Positions 48,362 to 61,241 of a stretch of 64,000 nucleotides of DNA are shown here, one piece after another. Position numbers and translations under genes: made by a program. The notes under the pieces are model-generated. The model saw nothing but the letters and a program-made list of their open reading frames with translations, was not told the origin of the DNA and did not search any database. Numbering within the stretch: the first letter of the stretch is position 1; the number at the start of each line of letters is the position of its first letter. The stretch is from Sinohyriopsis cumingii (Eukaryota; Mollusca; Bivalvia; Unionida; Unionidae): assembly GCA_028554795.2 (NCBI GenBank), contig CM068828.1:12048314-12112313 (forward strand), read 5' to 3'.

Positions 48362-51340
48362 GTAAGTTAAAGATTTACCTAAATTTAGCCGTATTAAATA
48401 ATATTTTTGTTTTTGTTTTTGCAAGTGGTATCGCGAGCCTTAAAGTTTGCGGTCGAAGAATAATAATAAAAAACTGACCCTCATGATATTATATATGTCC
48501 GTTGTTCTGTGCTATTTATGAAAATGCATTTAATTTCAAGTTTAAATGCGATGACTGGGAAACAAACGATAAACAGACGCCATGTTGATTTCAGGTTATG
48601 TAAGGGGAGTGTCCCTCTGATATCACGATAATAATGAAGAAAAATAAAATTACGATGTCATTTACTTGTCCTGACGTGGCGAACATGGCGAAGGGAATAG
48701 CGCCGGCATCGTCGCTGAGAATGGACCACCAACATCAGCATGAAAGTACATGTCGACCTCAATTGTTTAAACAACTCCTAGTGTTCCAATGAAAAGTAAC
48801 AGTGTACAACAAAGTTTTAAAATCAACACCAGTTGCGAAAACCACTAGAAATCAACAACCGCTGATACTTCAGATTTTGACTCTTATTTGCTACCATAGA
48901 TTATATATCATGGTTCTTGACAAATTTGGTAATCATGTGATCTAATGCTTGCATAACATTATTGGACATTATCAGATGACAAGCTGGTTAACCGATTTGT
49001 TGCAGTGATAGTGATTTTAAAAAGATATAGATTCTGTTTGAGAATATGGGGTACGACCGTTATTTAGAAATGGTGGTATTTGTGAGTATTTTTACCATAG
49101 TCTTCTCATCAGTAAACCCGACATTTCCCATGATACCACAGAACCCACAATGTGATAGGAAGCTACCATGCATAGTCAAAGTTTCTTCCTAGTGTTAAAA
49201 TATCCATCTAATTTTGAGTAATTATTTTGATACTCTGTTGCATGCTTGCATTCAATATAAGACAGTATAGAGTATTATAATTATTCTGTCTCTCTCTGTG
49301 CCATTAGTAATTAAACTGTAATGTCAGATAAAAGAGGTGGAGAACAACAACTGCATGATCAGTGTGCATGTAACACTACACTCGACTGTCCTAAGTTTGT
49401 TCTGTACTACTTAGGCCAATAAATCAGTCCTTCCCCTATGATGATATTGATTTTCGGTTGAGGGGTTAATATCACGTATTCATTAAAAGCTGCAATTATC
49501 TGCATCCAAATTTGGCTGCACACATCGATGTATATTTTATACACTTACCGGTATGTCTCGTGGCTGTGCAGCTACCATTGGCTGAAGGGTTCATTTGGTG
49601 ACATGTAGATTATATTTCCGGAGCAAATCATATATTTGGTGACTTGTAAATCCACCTGGAATAGCACAACCATCTGTCCTGTGGCCATTCTGAAAATTTC
49701 GCTCTTGATATGGCTGTTACCAAATAAAGGTGTCTAAAGTGTATGCGGGTTTGTTCCGGAATGATTTGCATGCAGCAAAATTGCATATTTTAATGAACAG
49801 GTCACATCAGTCCCACAACATCGTCCATCAGTATCAACACAGATTTGTGGGGTTGATTTATTGGTCTATGTACTACTCACAGTGGGTTGTCTCTCATTCG
49901 TAAGGATAGCACCTTCCACAATGATGTAAATTTGGTGGTAAATGTTACCTGAAGAAAACCGAATTCTTTGATGATTGCCTCACACTCAAATCATTTTCTG
50001 TTATTTTTTTCTACAAATATTTAGTGCAGATTGTTGAGAAGTTTACCTAATGCATTGCAGGAAAATGTCTTTACATGCAGTGATGGATTATGGATATGTC
50101 AAGATCACAAGATAGCATGTGACAACCAGCACAATATACAAACTGTCACAATAAATAACATCTGAACCACCTGATATAAGTTGTCTATAGCTCATCTTTG
50201 ATAGGATTTCAGTCTGTGATAATAGATATTAGGTAGGATCTAGTAAGTTTGTACCAATGTTATTAACCTTACTTCGTTGATGGGGTACTAAAACTCTGTG
50301 TATTAATGGAGCTGCTGGATACGCTTGACACCCAGCATTTTTTCAGCATATTATCAGAAAGTCTGCTGATCATGCATACATATCCTTAAATCAAGTAGTC
50401 TTCTTGATTAATACCAGTATTGCAGAATTTCACCACATAAACATGAGTAAAATAGCATTAATATTTTTTTTACAAAATATTCCTCTGGAGCATCCATCAT
50501 ATAAGTTCACCTAAGAACTACCAGTACATCTCCTTTTTCAGCCTTGTATTTTGATATGCCATAGAAGGACATTGCATCCTTCTATGGGAACACAAACGAG
50601 ATTGTAGTAAATATGGTATGCATTGAATATTTAATCATGGAGTATCTAATTAGCTAGCCTTATTTGGAAAGCGAATTACAGCAAGAATCTTGTGTTATCT
50701 GTCATGGTGGTTATATATACCAATGTATTTTACGCTTAATAAGTTTTCATTAAAAATATAAGTACGCTTAGGTAGTAGATTTGTAATCTTTTTGTCGTTA
50801 ATTTTAATTGCTTCATTGGAAGGACCACTTCATCGCCAACGCCATGTTGTTAATTTTGTTGTTGAACCATGGCAGGTAGAGAATAGTTCCTTTGCGATTT
50901 TTATCCCTATACATATTTGAGTAAATTAAACCGTCATAAATTTGCTAACATTTTGCATAAAAATGATTCAGATCTTTCTGTTATTTTAAATTAAAATAAA
51001 TTTAAATTAAACTAACCTTCCGTATGTTTATGAAAACTCCACCGTATTCACTTTTACTTTGAGTGAAATTACCTGTAGAATCATAGTCCAGATGGGTTTT
51101 AATGTATCCTGCCCACGCTTCTATATTTAGGTGAATTAATCAGTTTGTGTATGATGGAATTAGCCGTTTCATACTGTATTCTAAAATAAGGAATTCTGCT
51201 TGATTTAAAAGAAATATTTTATGTTAAGTTGGGACCCATTTAGATTGTGATAAGGATATACTTTTATCCTCTGAAGACCTGTAAAATGTAAAAAAAATGC
51301 TGCTAGATTGATATCATACATTTCTTCTTTATCTTGACAG
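48362..51340. other. TMEM254-like gene, intron 1
   Basis: About 3.0 kb, GT (GTAAGT) to AG (ATCTTGACAG). AT-rich. No repeat array, second gene or strong coding stretch was found. Confidence 0.6.
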
Positions 51341-51444
51341 TTATCAGTATTTGCACCACAGCATTTCACATTGGGCTACCTAGGGCCCTTGGGTAGACTG
51401 GCAACCTACCTTGGTACCCAGTATCCTGGAGGGGTCATGGCACT
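51341..51444 (+). CDS. TMEM254: TMEM254-like membrane protein, exon 2
   Basis: 104 nt, phase 0 in and phase 2 out. Encodes LSVFAPQHFTLGYLGPLG and the following RLATYLGTQYPGG. Acceptor CTTGACAG and donor GTAAGT are both strong. The GPLG motif and the spacing to the next helix match the family. Confidence 0.92.
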
Positions 51445-54400
51445 GTAAGTTAACTTGAACTATACGAAGAAACAATATTGGTAAAAGAAATTCATAGTAA
51501 ATAATCAGTAGGAATCCTAGAACAATCTCTTATGCATTTGAAACAGAAATTATAATCCATATACATATATTTGCAAGCTATGGCCACCAATGTTTGCTAT
51601 AGTTTTTGCTGCATTGCATTAAAGTGTAGGAGAGCTTGTTCAATTATATCCTTAGTTTTATACTGAGTGCTTTAATTTTTGTTGTAATCATTGGTATCAA
51701 CAAATTTAAACTGTTATGTTTAGGTCTGTTTCTTAAAACAAACTGCTTACACAGCTATGAAACTTGATATATCCAGATGTCCTGATGACTTCTATATCAC
51801 CATACCATAAGTATGTCTCTATTCAGCTTTTCATGCTTCATTGACTATTGACACCATCTGAAATTAGGTTAGTTTCTCAGATTGATGCTTGTAATTTGAT
51901 ATGTGCATGCATCACAGGATTCTCAGTAGACATGTACCCTTGGGTTTTAAAGCTTGGAATTTAAATTTGAACCATGCATGGAAATTGTAACCTGTACATT
52001 TTTATGATGCATGTTGATTTGTGCCGGAATAACAGTCTTAATTATCCAGCAATAATTTCCTACTGAGCACATGCTGTCCATATAGCTGTATGTGCCAACA
52101 GTCTACTGTTTACACCTTATTGGCCAATTATATCACACTTATGCAAATTCAGTATGAACTGGGCTGAGCTAACAGGTCACTGAAGTCATGTTTAGGTGGG
52201 CACAATGAATCAAGGTTTGATTGTTTTTAGATTATCTTTGATGTTTATGATAGTTAGAGGAAGAAGTTCAATTATGACTTGATTGGATTAACTTTCCATC
52301 ATGTATCAATGTTTGTTTGATTGGTCATCAACACACATGTAATTCTACCAGTGGTAGGACAAACAAAACAACATTTTAAAAGCTGTCTACCATACATACT
52401 GTTTTATAGTTGAAATCTACACTACTGCTTTTGAAAAATGTATTATTAATTATTATTAGACCCAAACATTTTGTATTTTTATGCATGCTATACGCAACAT
52501 TACAGAAACTAGTGGGAACCGGTCCACTGAGGATTGGAAATGTTATAGCAGTGCAAAGTGTGTGGCTGAGTAACAAGCTGTTAATTAATTACCTTACCTT
52601 TTGTAATCTGGAGAGTTTGAGGCCAAATGTGGGATGTTTTATGAAGGTGTTAGTAATAATACAGGGATCAAAGGTGATAACGGCTTTCAAGACTTTTAAA
52701 ATTGGCTGCCCTTGGTGGAGATGGGCTAAAAAAAAGATCTCAACCAAAAGACTTTCTTTGGCAGAAACACTTGAGTGAGTGTTTTTGATTTTTTGTACTG
52801 TTTTATTTTTATTGTATTGTTTAGGATATTTTTAGAGGAGTAGTTGATGTCAAAGTGCTGAGAATAAGCATAATAAATGTAATAATATGAATCTTGGGAT
52901 TAGATCTCACGTTCAACTCAGAATCTTTGTCCTCGGGATGGAATTAGATTGGAAGAGTAATGGAGAGCAGTCAGCAAACTTAAAAAGCCAGCCATAGGAA
53001 AACTGAAGTTTGAATTCTCTTTCAGGGCTGAGTGTGGTTATTTTGTCATTGCCACATTCTAATGATACAGAGAAGACATTCTCCATTCTTTACAAAATAA
53101 AGTGATTCAAGGGAAAATCTGGACCAGAAAACTATTGAGATCATGTTGAGTGTAAAAATTAATAATAACAGTTAATATCATCACATTCACCAGTCAGTGA
53201 TCTTGCGAAGGAAACTTTAAAAAGCTTTTGTCTTTTTTTTTAAAAGATCGTTGCAGTAAATTATAAGATATGTACCTCTTTTTTTTTATACACTGGTTTG
53301 TATTAAGTAATGATTCTGAGGAGAAGAAGAATAAATCTCAGAGTTGTAAGAAATCTTTTGCATCATTTTGCTCCACAAATAAAAAACAATCCCAGCTACA
53401 TGCTTATGATTTAAAAGCAAATGACTTTTGAAATTTTCATTTTGACTGATGAGATTTTCATTTTGACTCGTGAAATTTTCATTTTGACTAATGAGATTTT
53501 GGGGTCAAGGGTCAAAGGACTCTTCAGTTTTGATGTCTGTTGAGAACCCTGCATCATAAAGAATTTTCACAACCACGCCGGAAACAAATTACTATGACCT
53601 ACATTTCATCCTGTAGTGACTATATTTAAGTCAGCCTCACAGTGATGTTTGTGAAGTCCTTGCACTTGATTTGTGCATACTTTCTGAATAGCACTACAAC
53701 ACCATACCAAACAAACTTTATTGTGATTACACTTAAGTGATTTTCTACACCTTTTCAGTTGAGATAAATTGTTCATATACTCTCGCTTTGACAGTCATCA
53801 TGCAACAGTAATAACGTAAATTACTTTTACTAAAATGTAACCTGCAAGGAGTGGAAACAAAATAATGAAAGCGATATAAATTCTAACTAAGGGACATTGA
53901 ACTTGATTCCTATGCTTAATATTTGTTTTATTAAAGATTTAGTTAAAATTTTCCTTTTTTAAAAAGTTTTTTGCACGATATATGTTGCAGTTATTTATTT
54001 CAGGGTACTCGACAGAGTTTAAAGATGAGGAGTCCTGAACTCTTCAGTCATGGAGCTCAGGAGTCCCTGGCTTATTTCTGAGTCGCTTGCATAGACTCGG
54101 GGCTGGTGGTGGTAGTCTAAAGCACTCACCATTATGGATCACTGCCATCTCACCTCTGTCTGCATGGGTTCGAGTCTTAGGTTTGGCCATTGTGGGTATG
54201 TGAGAAAGCTTGCCAGTAGCTTCTCGTGGGTCGGTGTTCTTTCTGGGGTTTTTCCTGGTTCTTCCTCCACCACTTATAATGGCCACCATGTATAGCCTAT
54301 CTTGTGGTGAAAAATGGCATTACACCCTACAACAACAACAACAGCATAAACTTGGGAGACTCTTACTTTCAAAAAAATGGAAAGGATGATGACAGAGAAT

Positions 54401-55713
54401 AAAATCATTATTTTGTACATACATATCAGGATTGAATTCTTAGACATTTATAATATGACACAAAGAAGAAAATACATTTCAGTAAATACAATTTTAAGTT
54501 TAAACATTATACATGTACATTTTAAAAATTTTCTTTTACCCCTACAACAACTCTAAAAGCAAAATAAACAAAAGCAATACAATTATCTGCAGTTATTTTC
54601 AGTCCCAAGAATGATCACTTAGAATGCTGTATAGTTCTCTATGTAAGCAAATGTAACTAGCATCTCCATTCCTGCGTAAGAAAGTGACACAAGTAAAAAC
54701 CTGGCATTATACAACACCATACTGTATATATAAATATAAATTACCATCAATAAATAAAACAAAGAAGAAATGCAAAATATTACCAAGCAGAATATGTACA
54801 AAAGAATTAACTCAGAATATATATTAGTACACAGTATTAAATGCCTTTAGAGTTGCCCGAAGGATTAAAGGTGGAATAGAACATGGGGTCTTTAGAAAAA
54901 GATTAATTAATCTTAGAACAGGTACGGTACCCAAAAACATGTAACTTTAGTCTAGCAGATTTGAACTGTTGTCAGAATTAATTCACACATGCTTTAGGTA
55001 CTGATACTCAAATATCACCAGTCAAATGGAACTTTTGCATTTTTTTTCTACTTCTGTTGGCATTAGTGTCATTTTCATCACAAGTCCATTTCCCAAAAAA
55101 TGAAAAGAGATTTTGCAGACATACTTTTCTGCACTCCCATAAAAAGCCTCAACTGACACTATAGTGCCCTTTAGAAATCACACACTCTTTAATAGCAGTC
55201 ATTACTGTATTATTTTGGCATGTTGATGATTTGACAGTCCAAATCAAACTCGGAGAAAGTTTTGATTACTTTCATGATTTATATATATGTTGTTGCCTAT
55301 TTAATTTCAACACTTACAACAAAACAGGGCATTATCTATCTGCCAGTCAATTGCAGATGCTTACATACACACTAAAAAACCATGGTTTCTTTGATCTACA
55401 TTAGTGTAGCTTTATTGGAGGGTCATTCCTTTTCCCAAGATAATTGCTGTGATAAGGATTGAGTGCTAGCCACACTGGCTTCATGCTTGTTTACATATGT
55501 CTAGTCTGTATCTTTTCTGTGGATTGGCTATGGCTGACCAATATATGAGAAGGGGGGTAGGGGTGTATGCATCCTGGGGGAAAAAGAAATGTGTCATGGG
55601 GATGCATTACAGAGAGAAATAGTGAGTTTCATGCACCCTGAAGCTCATATCCCAGAGAGCCCTGTATTTTTTTGCCATCATAAGTGTCAGCAAGTTTTCT
55701 GTTTATTTTCCAG
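51445..55713. other. TMEM254-like gene, intron 2
   Basis: About 4.3 kb, GTAAGT to TTTTCCAG. It contains the SINE family B copy at about 54,095. A 122-codon open frame at 52,410-52,778 shows no recognisable protein. Confidence 0.6.
54095..54344 (+). mobile_element. tRNA-derived SINE, family B copy 3
   Basis: B box GGTTCGAGTC, body words GTGGGTATGTGAGAAAGC and GCTTCTCGTGGGTCGG, end GGCATTACACCCTACAACAA. It lies in intron 2 in the sense orientation. Confidence 0.85.
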
Positions 55714-55773
55714 GTTTGTTGTTACAGTGATTCTTCACATAGGTGAAACCATCTATTCATGGATTCTTTGCAG
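55714..55773 (+). CDS. TMEM254: TMEM254-like membrane protein, exon 3
   Basis: 60 nt, phase 2 in and out. Encodes FVVTVILHIGETIYSWILC, the second membrane helix with the family's IHVGE-type motif. Acceptor TTTTCCAG; donor GTACTG is weaker than the others. Confidence 0.9.
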
Positions 55774-58030
55774 GTACTGTTGTAGACTTTTTCTGAAAGT
55801 AATATCTTTGAAGTTATCATGAATTCCTGTTATAAATTATGAGTGGTAATTCTAGTTTTTGACCAACTTGATTGGCAAGAATTATGGGGGTGGGGGGGAA
55901 TACAATTTGCAGAATTCAAATTTTTGTTCACACTGCTGTGTAAGATTTGGGCTACTTAAATGAAATTTCACTCTTTTGCCCAACAGTGATTTTTAGCTCA
56001 CCTGGTTATAAGGCCAAGTGAGCTTTGTCTTCTGTCATCTATCTTCCAATTACAAGGGCTATTTACAACTTCCTTTTAAAAACCTCTGAACAGAACTTAT
56101 ACATATTTGAAAGAAATCAACAGGATGTGTAGAAATTTCAAAGAAATCAACAGGATGTGTACAGATTTGAAAAAAAATCAAATGTCCCCTATGGCTTTGA
56201 CATTTGTACAAATGCTGATCCTTCATTGAATATGGCCACCATTACTCAGATGGAAAAGCCAAAACACAACTAAACAATGGCTCAGCAGAATTTTACTAAA
56301 TTTGACAAAGCTTCCAGTCATATTGGGCTTTCAAAATTTATACATATGATGCCAATATATCATCCAGTTTGGCTGCCATCACTAAAAAGTGACCAAAATT
56401 TAAGTGACTTTTCAGAATATTCTTAGCATGATGTGCTCTGGTAATGAGGGCTTTTGAATTTGTACAAATGATGCTACTGCACCATTGAAATGTGCCCTGG
56501 GTTACTAAAATGGTACCTATCATACTTTTAGTAGCCATAGGGCAACCAACCAAAAAATTTTATTTGCCGTTTCAAATTTTAGGCTGCCAGGCCCTATAAT
56601 TTTGTCATGAAAGATATTGGGAGCAGAAAACGTGTGTATTGGAATTCAAGATAGATGACAAAAAGTAAAAGTTTTAAGGCAAATCAATAATCAGTTAAAA
56701 AAAAAAAATAATGGAGAAATAATTTTTAATAGTGTACCCAGATTTGTCAGATGGAATGGTAAACAGTCATCATCTATTTCATCTTTTGATTAGGCAGTAG
56801 AAATCATTGTCTAGAGTTCTCTGAACCATTTCTGCTTATATTGTCAGGCTTTTTTAATTTACTGATTAATGGCCTTAACACTCATTTTCTTCCGATGACT
56901 GGTTTGATATGAGAAGAAGCTTGTGGTGTATGTGGATGACCATTAATGTGGATGACCATTAGGCAAGGTTTGGCTGTACCTTCCACTTGTGTATCCAGAA
57001 GGATTGTTGTGTCATGTGGATGACCATTAAGCAAGGTTTGGCTGTACCTTCCACTTGTGTATCCAGAAGGATTGTTGTGTATGTGGATGACCATTAAGCA
57101 AGATTTGGCTGTACCTTCCACTTGTGTATCCAGAAGGATTGTTGTGTCTGTGGATGACCATTAAGCAGGGTTTGGCTGTACCTTCCACTTGTGTATCCAG
57201 AAGGATTGTTGTGTATGTGGATGACCATTAAGCAAGGTTTGGCTGTACCTTCCACTTGTGTATCCAGAAGGATTGTTGTGTATGTGGATGACCATTAAGC
57301 AAGGTTTGGCTGTACCTTCCACTTGTGTATTCAGAAGGATTGTTGTGTCATGTGGATGACCATTAAGCAAGGTTTGGCTGTACCTTCCACTTGTGTATCC
57401 AGAAGGATTGTTGTGTATGTGGATGACCATTAAGCAAGGTTTGGCTGTACCTTCCACTTGTGTATCCAGAAGGATTGTTGTGTATGTGGATGACCATTAA
57501 GCAAGGTTTGGCTGTACCTTCCACTTGTGTATCCAGAAGGATTGTTGTGTCATGTAACCCAAACCCATTTAAACTTAAATATTTGCCAGCCAATAAGTCA
57601 ATACTTTTTTGCTTGAAACTCAGGGCTTCATCTTATATGCCAGATCAACTTGGATGATGTCGTTCAGATTGCTATATCATGTGTCATGTAAGTTTTTGTA
57701 TGCAAAAAAAAAAAATTCTTATAAAAGTTCGAAAAATAATGTGTAAAATTAATCATCATTTTGGGAAGAGGTCGTGTACAAATTCAACTTATACTCATCA
57801 TCGACTTATAGGCTGGCAAATATGGTAGTACATTTTCAGAAAAAAAACAAGAATGCTCATCAGTTTAGACAGAACAAAGCTCTTCTATTTAAAATCAAAC
57901 CATTGCAGAACAAATCGTGGAAATTCATTGAAATTCTTTGTCTGTCTGTCTCACTGTCAGATTCTTAACTATCATATATACTAATTACAGATTTTATTAA
58001 TCATTAATCTTTTGCTTCTTGATATTTCAG
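55774..58030. other. TMEM254-like gene, intron 3
   Basis: About 2.3 kb, GTACTG to TATTTCAG. It holds the 67-bp minisatellite (56,930-57,560) and a short direct repeat (GAAATCAACAGGATGTGTA) at about 56,115-56,162. Confidence 0.6.
56930..57560. repeat. 67-bp minisatellite in intron 3, about nine units
   Basis: Unit spacing is read from CCTTCCACTTG, which recurs every 66-68 bp from about 56,980 to 57,517. Units contain TGTGGATGACCATTAAGCA, GGTTTGGCTGTACC and GTATCCAGAAGGATTGTTGT and differ by few bases. Minus-strand open frames across it are repeat translation, not genes. Confidence 0.92.
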
Positions 58031-58154
58031 AAGAAAGGCCTTAAGTTCCAGTGCTACCTTGAAATGGATGATGCAGACTTTCCTTTTTGGGTTCTCATCA
58101 TTAATGCCCCTTGCTGCATATGATCCCCATTATAAAAAGGCTGCCAAAGACTGA
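58031..58154 (+). CDS. TMEM254: TMEM254-like membrane protein, exon 4 (last coding)
   Basis: 124 nt to the TGA at 58,152-58,154. It encodes RKALSSSATLKWMMQTFLFG, then FSSLMPLAAYDPHYKKAAKD. The LKWMMQTFLFGFSSL helix matches the third helix of the family. The last codons and stop are part of a 28-bp unit repeated twice more just downstream. Confidence 0.92.
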
Positions 58155-58210
58155 GGGCAATAAAAAGACTGCCAAAGACTGAGGGCAATGAAAAGGCTGC
58201 CAAAGGGCAT
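58135..58210. repeat. 28-29-bp tandem repeat over the TMEM254 stop codon
   Basis: AAAAAGGCTGCCAAAGACTG plus AGGGCAAT occurs about 2.7 times, the first unit spanning the stop codon, the others in the 3' UTR. Confidence 0.85.
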
Positions 58211-58674
58211 GGTTTCAGCAAGGAATTATGGGACAGTAGTTAGATATGGCAAATATATGATCATGTTACCAATGTATAGTTACTTATACAAGGGTAACAC
58301 TTATTGGAAAATAGAGTGACTCAAAACAACGATACATTTATTGCGCTGTTACTCATTCAGGGACAATGATTATTGATCAACAGTGTGATTTATAACAATA
58401 TATTCATTGATGATATTTCCACATTTTATGAGCTTTAAATTGCATTCTTGATTGTTTAATAACTCTCTGAATTATTTTATTAAAGATTTTGTTATGACCT
58501 ACCTTCATTTTATTATTGAATCCACAAATTGGTTTGACCCTGAAGTTTCTTTTTGAAAGAGATGTAGTGCACACAAAAATGTCAACAAGAAGGATTTTGT
58601 TTGTCAGCTTTTTGGAAAAGTTTTGCCAGTATATTAAAGCAGTGTTAGCTTCAGATTTTGATATCATTATGAGG

Positions 58675-58932
58675 AGGGGTCCCCAAGTGGCTGAGTGGTC
58701 TAAAGTGCTCTCTGTTACGGATCACTGCCATCTCACCTCTGTCTGCACCGGTTCGAGTCTCGGATTCAGCCAATGTGGGTATATGAGAAAGCTTGCCAGT
58801 AGCTTCTCGTGGGTTAGTGGTGCTTTCCGGGGTTTTCCTGGGTTCTTCCTCCACCATTAATACTGGCCGCCATGTATAGCCTATTGTGTGCTGAAAAATG
58901 GCGTTAAACCCCACAACAACAACAACAACATT
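58675..58932 (+). mobile_element. tRNA-derived SINE, family B copy 4
   Basis: A box CTGAGTGGTCTAAAGTGC, B box GGTTCGAGTCTC, body and CAACAACAACAACAAC tail are all clear. It lies 0.5 kb past the TMEM254 stop. An AATAAA after it (about 59,003) may be the gene's poly(A) signal. Confidence 0.9.
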
Positions 58933-59158
58933 AAAAGGAAATTTAAATTATATCATTTATTTCCTGATAAAAAAAGGTTATGAACTTTTACTGTTATTGG
59001 GATAAATAAAAGTTATTTTAAAACAAAGAAGCAGATGATCAGTCTTTTTATTTCTATCCGGCCATAGAAATATTAATTTGCTGAGCCTTTTGTTTCTGTG
59101 GATGCATCAGTGCAGTATCCATTTTTGCATTACTGGTAGTTCATATAGCTGCGGAGTG

Positions 59159-59407
59159 TTGTTGTTGTTCTAGGGTTTAACACCATTTTTCAGCACAGGA
59201 TAGGCTATACATGGAGGCCAGTATAACTGGTGGAGGAAGAACCCTGGAAAACCATGGGAAGAACCACCGACCCACAAGAAGCTACTGGCAGGCTTTCCCA
59301 CGTACCCACGCTAGCTCAGCCTTGGACTCGAACCCACGCAGACAGAGGTGAGATGGCAGTGATCTGGAACAGTAAGCGCTTTAGACCACTTGGCCACTCT
59401 GGGCCCC
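59159..59407 (-). mobile_element. tRNA-derived SINE, family B copy 5
   Basis: Inverse copy of the unit at 58,675, tail first (GTTGTTGTTC, then GGGTTTAACACC), head last (TTAGACCACTTGGCCACTC). Its head borders the 29-bp array. Confidence 0.9.
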
Positions 59408-59419
59408 AGCTGCAGAGTG

Positions 59420-60715
59420 ACAGTATGCATTCTTTGCTATGTGATGTGACAGTGTGCGTTCTTTGCTGAGTGATGTGACAGTGTGCATTCTTTGCTAAGT
59501 GGTGTGACAGTATGCATTCTTTGCTGAGTGATGTGACAGTATGCATTCTTTGCTGAGTGATGTGACAGTATGCATTCTTTGCTGAGTGATGTGACAGCAT
59601 GCATTCTTTGTTGAGTGATGTGACAGTATGCATTCTTTGCTGAGTGATGTGACAGTATGCATTCTTTGCTGAGTGATGTGACAGTATGCATTCTTTGTTG
59701 AGTGATGTGACAGTATGCATTCTTTGCTGAGTGATGTGACAGTATGCATTCTTTGCTGAGTGATGTGACAGTATACATTCTTTGCTGAGTGATGTGACAG
59801 TATGCATTCTTTGCTAAATGATGTGACAGTATGCATTCTTTGCTGAGTGATGTGACAGTATGCATTCTTTGCTGAGTGATGTGACAGTATGCATTCTTTG
59901 CTAAATGATGTGACAGTATGCATTCTTTGCTGAGTGATGTGACATTATGCATTCTTTGCTGAGTGATGTGACAGTATACATTCTTTGCTGAGTGATGTGA
60001 CAGCATGCATTCTTTGCTGAGTGATGTGACAGTATGCATTCTTTGCTAAATGATGTGACAGTATGCATTCTTTGCTGAGTGATGTGACAGTATGCATTCT
60101 TTGCTGAGTGATGTGACAGTATGCATTCTTTGCTGAGTGATGTGACAGTATGCATTCTTTGCTAAATGATGTGACAGTATGCATTCTTTGCTGAGTGATG
60201 TGACAGTATGCATTCTTTGCTGAGTGATGTGACAGTATACATTCTTTGCTGAGTGATGTGACAGTATGCATTCTTTGGTGAGTGATGTGACAGTATACAT
60301 TCTTTGCTGAGTGATGTGACAGTATACATTCTTTGCTGAGTGATGTGACAGTATACATTCTTTGCTGAGTGATGTGACAGTATGCATTCTTTGCTGAGTG
60401 ATGTGACAGTATGCATTCTTTGCTGAGTGATGTGACAGTATACATTCTTTGCTGAGTGATGTGACAGTATGCATTCTTTGCTGAGTGATGTGACAGTATA
60501 CGTTCTTTGCTGAGTGATGTGACAGTATGCATTCTTTGCTGAGTGATGTGACAGTGTGCATTCTTTGCTGAGTGATGTGACAGTGTGCATTCTTTGCTGA
60601 GTGATGTGACAGTATGCATTCTTTGCTGAGTGATGTGACAGTATGCATTCTTTGCTGAGTGATGTGACATTATGCGTTTTTCGCTGAGTGATTGACAGCA
60701 TGCATTCTTTGAGAG
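59420..60715. repeat. 29-bp minisatellite, about 44 units
   Basis: Unit GTATGCATTCTTTGCTGAGT plus GATGTGACA, repeated with very few changes (GTGTGCA, GTATACA, GCTAAATG variants). Because 29 is not a multiple of three and no unit frame holds a stop on the minus strand, all three minus-strand frames stay open and give 142-340-codon pseudo-ORFs of a 29-residue repeat. Confidence 0.95.
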
Positions 60716-61169
60716 AAGAAGATTTAATTTGGAACAAGACAAAAAAAATTGGAAAAATACAGAATACAGCAATGTGATTAAATTAATCACTAGAATGCTT
60801 TGAAATGGAAGATAGGGACCAAAGATTACAGTCAAGTTGTGAAATGATAGTGTTGTTTCTTTGTTTGCATAACCAGGTGTTTCTGTTTTCACATTAGGAT
60901 GAGTACATAATAGTAATAATGATGAAGCCATCACAAATTGTCTGTTATTACATATCCATTTAGTCATATTGCTTCATCAGTCTTTAATACTTATGCTCAA
61001 TCCATATTTATGTAACACAAACACAGATTGGAACAAGAAAAAGATTGGTACTGTACCAAGACAGGACATACGAGTAATGACATGTAACAAAGCTGTAACT
61101 TAGAGCAGTACTTACACATGAAATGTGTGAAAAGGAAGGAAATATTTCACACATAATCACTTTAAACTA

Positions 61170-61170
<1 letters not shown>
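60716..61170. other. No gene recognised
   Basis: AT-rich sequence between the 29-bp array and a TA microsatellite. Nothing coding is supported. Confidence 0.4.

Positions 61171-61236
<66 letters not shown>
61171..61236. repeat. (TA)n microsatellite
   Basis: TA run of about 66 bp ending in ACACACC. Confidence 0.9.

Positions 61237-61241
<5 letters not shown>

Noticed and set aside
52410..52778. 122-codon ORF in TMEM254 intron 2
   Set aside because: No domain, poor composition and no support beyond an open frame.
56882..57593. Minus-strand ORFs with repeated VEGTAKPCLMVIHIH
   Set aside because: Translation of the 67-bp minisatellite inside an intron.
59316..60967. Long minus-strand ORFs (142-340 codons) of a 29-residue Cys/His repeat
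   Set aside because: They are translation of the 29-bp minisatellite in all three frames; no promoter, start context or non-repeat domain supports a gene.
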